64,000 bases of DNA from Anisodus tanguticus (lineage: Eukaryota > Streptophyta > Magnoliopsida > Solanales > Solanaceae), in contig CM067552.1 in assembly GCA_034509755.1 (NCBI GenBank), positions 12,557,001-12,621,000 of the forward strand, written 5' to 3'. Each line of letters begins with the position of its first letter. The stretch's first letter is position 1. This document shows, one piece after another, positions 59,689 through 64,000 of the stretch. Made by a program: the position numbers and the translations under genes. The notes beneath the pieces are model-generated. The model saw only the letters and a list, made by a program, of their open reading frames with translations. It had not been told where the DNA came from and made no database searches.

Positions 59689-62600
59689 AGACGGATATAA
59701 ATGTAAGCCATAATCAAGTGTTTCCTGGATGTATCGAATAATGCGTTTGAGCGCATTTATGTGTTCTACCCTGGGATCATGCATAAACAAGCACACCTGT
59801 TGTACATCATACGTAATATCTGGTCTCGTGAAAGTCAGATATTGAAGATTCCCTGCAAGACTATGATAACGGGTCGGATCCTCATAAGGTGAGCCAACCG
59901 CAGCACCCAACTTGGGTTTAGTATCAACTGGGGTGGAAGTAGACTTGCATGAGGACATACTAGCTCACTCAATGATCTCAGTTGCATACTTTCGTTGGGA
60001 TAAGAACAACCCACCTCCATGACAAGAGACAACAATCCCCATAAAATAACTCAAGGCCCCCAAGTCTTTCAAACCAAACTCAGACCTGAGCATGGCCATG
60101 ATAGACGTGCGCAAAGCATCAGTGGAGGCAGTCAAGATAATATCATCCACATATAAAATATAATCCAGGGAAATACCACGACGATAGATGAACAACGAAT
60201 TATCAGACCTGCTGTGAGAGAACCCAATAGTCGAAACATAGTCTGCAAATCTCTTCTACCAAGCCCGTGGGGGCTGCTTAAGCCCATACAAAGACTTCTT
60301 CAATAAACAGACATGATGAGGATATCGGGGATCTCTAAAACCCAAGGGCTGATGCATGTAAACTATTTCCTTAAGATCACAATGTAAAAAAACATTCTTC
60401 ACATCTAACTGATGAATGGGCCATGCTTTCGAGAGAGCCAAGCTGAGCACAGTACGAATGGTAGCCGGCTTGACCACTGGACTAAATGTCTCACCACAAT
60501 CCACACCAACCTGTTGAGTCTTACTATCACCTACAAGACGAGCCTTATTCCTCGCAAAAGAACCGTCAGCATTATCCTTATGAGTAAAAATACACATAGA
60601 CTGAATAATATTAAGACTAGAAGGATGGGGTACCAACTCCCACGTCTTATTTGCAATAAAAGCATCATATTCGTCGGTTATAGCTAATTTCCAATTCGGA
60701 TCATTTAAGGTGGACACAGGGTTACGGGGTAGAAGGGATTTAAGAACATTAGAATTTAAATTAAAATATCTTTTTGGTCTAAAAATACCCCGTTAACTAC
60801 GAGTGACCGGTCTGTGACTCGGGGGAAAATTGGGTGAATTTTGGGAAACATCGGGATTGGGGACGGACTGGCCAGCAGGCAGTGGGCCTGCTGGCCCAAA
60901 ACTGGAAACAGGAACCAAGACTGGACCAGTTTCGGTATTGGGCTGGGCAACTGGCCCAATTACCGAAACTGGGGCTGAAACTTGCCCAATGACTGGACTG
61001 GAAACAGTGGTGATCGGTGTAGCAGTGGATCCAGCAGGCAGTGGGCCCGTTGGTAGATTTTGGGTGCGGGACAAGTCCGAAAAATGGTGAATAATATATG
61101 GAGAGACATCATCATCTAAAAAATTATACGAACTAGGCATAGGACTACTCACTTTAGCAAACGGAAATTGGGATTCATAAAAAATAACATGGCGACCAAT
61201 GATAATTTTATTAGACGATAAATCAAAACATTTGTAACCACGATGATTAGACGGATAACCCCAAAACACACAAGGGGTAGACCGGGCCTGAAGTTTGTTA
61301 ATTGTGGTGGATAGAAATCGTGGATAACATAAGCACCCTAAGATGTGAATACGAAGGAGTCTTATTATATAATATTTGAAGGGGGGAAGAATATGCCAAA
61401 CCTTTGGTAGGAAGAATATTGAGGAGATAAGTAGCCATTTGTAGAGCATGATGCCAAAAGGAAGGATGTGCGGAAGAATGGACCAATAAAGTACGGACAA
61501 TATTATTAATGATATGAATTTTGCGTTTGGCTTTCCTATTTTGAGAGGGCGTATGAGGACAAGACAAACAAAAATTGATACAATAATTACCACAAAAATC
61601 CTAAAACAATTCATTATCATATTCTTTTCCATTATCACATTGAATATTCTTAATTTTCCATTCGAATTGGGTACGGATGAAAGCTCTAAATTTTAAAAAG
61701 GTGAAAAAACATGAGATTTTTTCGCTAACGGAAAAGTCCATAAAAAATTAGAATGATCATCCAAAAAAAGAACATAATAACAATGACCCAAAGAATTGAT
61801 ATAGGAGATGTCCATAAATCACTATGAATAATATCAAATGGCATAAAAGTATGATTATGAGAGTCTACAAACGACAATCTAACAATTTTTCCTAAAGAAC
61901 AAGATTGATAAATCGGAGTACTACGTGTACCCTAGCAAGAAATAAAATTATTTTTATCTAAGGAAGACAAAATTGATGACCCCGGATGACCTAGAAGTGC
62001 ATGCCACAAGTAAGGAGCAAGAGCTACAAAAGTAGATGGCAAGGCTTGACTCGAGAGACCGGATGTGGGCGTTATAGGATAAAGATCTCCCCTACTATCA
62101 CATCTCATGAGAGGAATCCCCGTCTTGAAATCCTTTACAGAAAACCCAAAAGGATAAAAAAAATAACAGAAACTGAATTATCAGTGGTGAATTTACGGAC
62201 ATACACCAAAATTTTAATTAATTTAGGAGCATGAAGGGTATTTTTCAAGACAAAAGGTGGATGAAGGAGAGAGTTTTATGACCGTAACCATGAACCGGAA
62301 TGGAATTGCCATTACCAACAATTATGCCACGATTGTTATTCAAATTGGAATAAGACGAGAGAGTACCTTAGTCGGACGTCATATGGGTAGTGGCGCCGGT
62401 GTCCATGTACCAATTCGGGTCCAAATGATTCAATACAAGTGTATGCATCTGGCTTCAATGTCGGTAGGGGTGGGGCCCGCTGCATGATAGGCTTGTGGAG
62501 ACCGAGGCCCAAGCACACTTGTTTGCTGCCTCGACCCATAAGTGTTGCGGAAACCATTGGGCCAATTTGTATTAGGCCAAAACGAGTGATGGCCAGCCCA

Positions 62601-63690
62601 CTGTCCAGGGGCTAGAAACGCCGGAGAAAAGGGTATGTTGGGCTACTGCCTCCTGGCTTAGGCCCACTGCCAGGGGGCCCAAGGCTAGGACCAGTTGGGA
62701 TATGGCCCACTGTTACTGGGACGGGGCCCACTGCCACTATTCTGGCGACCACCGCCACTGTCGGAACCACCGCGTTTGCCCCCGCGGTTTTTTCCATTAT
62801 TTTTCGAGTGTTCTTGCCGCCATCGTGAGCACGGTTTTGGCCCGAATTATCAACAAAACCTGGAGACTGAGTGGAGGACGTCATCATGAAAACGGGGCTA
62901 GCACCGGTAGTCGCCTTTTTGGCCAAGCCGACTTCCTCGAGCATAAGCATGGAACGGGCCTGATAAAATCGTGGAAGAGGATTGCTCTGTTGAAGAAGCG
63001 TACCAACACCACTATAAGCCTCAGATAGGCCTGCAACCATTTGTAGTACCAAACGATCATTGGTAACGGGCGCGCTAACGTTGCAGAGTTGGTCCGCCAA
63101 TTCTTTCAACCTTTTGCAGTAAGCTGATACGTTAGGAAAATCCTCCATATTGACGTGGGAGAATTCCTGCTCAAGTGTAACAGCTCGAGAATTCTGATTA
63201 TCTTAGCATATGTCACGTACTCTATCCCAAGCAGCCATCGCCGTAGCGTCTGACTCAATAATCGTTTGCAGAAGGTCGGTAGAGATAGTTGTGTAAATCT
63301 ACTGAAGAACGGCGGTATCAAGAGTCGTCCATAATTGAGGATCATCCTCGGGTTTAGGAATCCCCGTAGCCGTAGGGGCCGGGGGATAATGTGATGGAGG
63401 ACTTGATGCGAGCGTGCGTGAACTTTGAACAGTTCGGCCCACGTCGTGTATTGGACGTTATCTATTTCAAGAATGATAGGGATGTGATTCTTGATGTTAG
63501 AAACAGTAAGGGCAGGGTGAAACATGTTCTTATCGATAATAACAACGCAAGACGTGATGTAGGGATTTGAAAGGAATTTGGGAATAGAAAGAAAGAGAAC
63601 CACCGTCGGCACAGAAACCGAGAAGGGATCGCCGGAATTCGAGGCCAAAATATGACAAAAAAGTTGGGAGAAAAATAACCTAGACTTTTG
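59689..63690 (-). pseudogene. copia gag-pol remnant (E8, main part)
   Basis: gag occupies about 63600-62612; a UBN2-type part is readable in 63148-62612 with a Gly/Pro/Ala-rich tail and no CCHC knuckle. The protease/GAG-pre-integrase zone is 62480-61980 and integrase about 61900-61150. Next comes a linker rich in GP, PAG and VIGP repeats (61080-60800). Reverse transcriptase runs 60717-59965 with ILYVDDIIL near 60150, and the start of RNase H lies at 59958-59689. The stretch 60793-61638 is open but for frameshift joins. Same family as E1. Confidence 0.88.
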
Positions 63691-63696
63691 ATACCA
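63685..63696 (-). other. tRNA-Met-type primer-binding site of E8
   Basis: Plus-strand CTTTTGATACCA directly inside the 5' LTR, element-sense TGGTATCAAAAG. Confidence 0.85.
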
Positions 63697-63994
63697 TGAA
63701 AGAAATAATCCCTTGATTATTTTCATTAATGAAATAGTATATATACAATTTATAATTTTCATAATAGAAATCTTATTCCTATTCTACTCCAAAAACCTAT
63801 TCTAGTAGTACAATAATCCTATAATTATGATAAGAGTACAATACTAATTAATATAATATTTACACTAAATTATTACACAATATTTGCCCTAAACTGTGAT
63901 ATACACGATGTGTGTATCACAGACTGAACCTTTACAAAAACCTTGACAAAACCGTGATATACACTTAGTGTATATCACGTGTATATTTTTGACA
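63697..63994 (-). repeat. 5' LTR of E8
   Basis: 298 bp, pairs with 56370-56678. Contains the palindrome at 63954-63978 (arms GTGATATACACT and AGTGTATATCAC around a central T). A 12-bp stretch present in the other LTR (around 56605) is absent here. Confidence 0.93.
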
Positions 63995-64000
63995 GTTAAA

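Larger units (their letters stand above)
56370..63994 (-). mobile_element. mosaic Ty1/copia retrotransposon E8 containing Tork sequence
   Basis: LTRs 56370-56678 and 63697-63994 with 5-bp duplication GTTAA (56365-56369, 63995-63999) define one insertion. A primer site (minus strand TGGTATCAAAAG) is next to the 5' LTR. Copia sequence runs 56370 to about 57265 and from about 59689 to 63994. Between them lies 2.42 kb of Tork sequence, and 153 bp of copia RNase H sequence is present on both sides of it. The two LTRs differ at roughly 6-7 percent of positions. Confidence 0.93.

Noticed and set aside
57113..59841. The 153-bp repeats around the Tork segment as a target-site duplication, or E8 as two separate elements
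   Set aside because: Copia elements make 5-bp duplications. The outer ends share GTTAA and matching LTRs, so both halves belong to one insertion.
60412..61090. Plus-strand open frames opposite the E8 linker and reverse transcriptase
   Set aside because: Shadows of minus-strand copia coding sequence.

Overview
This window looks like plant nuclear DNA, most likely Solanaceae (inferred from the retrotransposon and MITE families, not proven). It is A+T-rich, and intron-containing plant genes sit in a sea of decayed transposable elements. One intact protein-coding gene is visible: a three-exon cytochrome b561/DOMON gene at 44788-41903 on the minus strand. A Dicer-like C-terminal exon lies at 3811-4110. 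A pseudogene fusing Tubby-like and HIPL-type sequence lies at 17815-19455. Almost everything else is mobile DNA. No rRNA, tRNA or CRISPR was recognised.

Layout, left to right. 1-3535: 3' part of a Ty1/copia element (E1, +), probably inside an intron of the Dicer-like gene. 4652-15508: a minus-strand Tork-like copia (E2) with 1.14 kb LTRs and TSD ATAGC, interrupted by a 4.1 kb hAT transposon (8844-12932, TSD TGTATCAC). 15514-21104: non-retroviral DNA with the Tubby/HIPL pseudogene and the 3' half of another hAT. 21500-37760: a decayed Athila-type gypsy element split by a Tork copia (E3, 22096-28276, TSD ATAAG) and by a second copia (E4, 29486-37572, TSD ATTAA). E4 in turn holds a 2.4 kb gypsy-type solo LTR (TSD ACAAG) and a GGATCC-rich hAT MITE (TSD CCTATTGG). 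39359-41543: a truncated minus-strand copia (E5) abutted by a hAT-like MITE. 41903-44788: the cytochrome b561/DOMON gene. 47230-48803: a truncated copia (E6, +). 49079-53995: a nearly complete minus-strand copia with 241 bp LTRs (E7), its 5' LTR cut by a Tork LTR. 54891-55760: a long inverted repeat carrying a piece of an unidentified gene. 56370-63994: a minus-strand copia (E8, TSD GTTAA) that contains 2.4 kb of Tork sequence.

Two observations deserve most attention. (1) In E2 the sequence beside the 5' LTR, where a tRNA primer site should be, is not a tRNA-like site. It is a perfect 15-nt reverse complement of a segment near the TATA box inside the element's own LTR, and E3 keeps a diverged version of the same pairing. 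This suggests self-priming or RNA cyclisation in a plant copia lineage. (2) E8 is a mosaic: copia, then Tork, then copia again, with 153 bp of copia sequence repeated on both sides and short microhomology at the joins. The two 153 bp copies differ by about as much as the element's two LTRs. That fits template switching between co-packaged RNAs during reverse transcription.

The genes do not form an operon or pathway. The window's history is one of serial insertion, capture of host gene fragments, truncation and solo-LTR formation. All alignments and percentages were made by eye.
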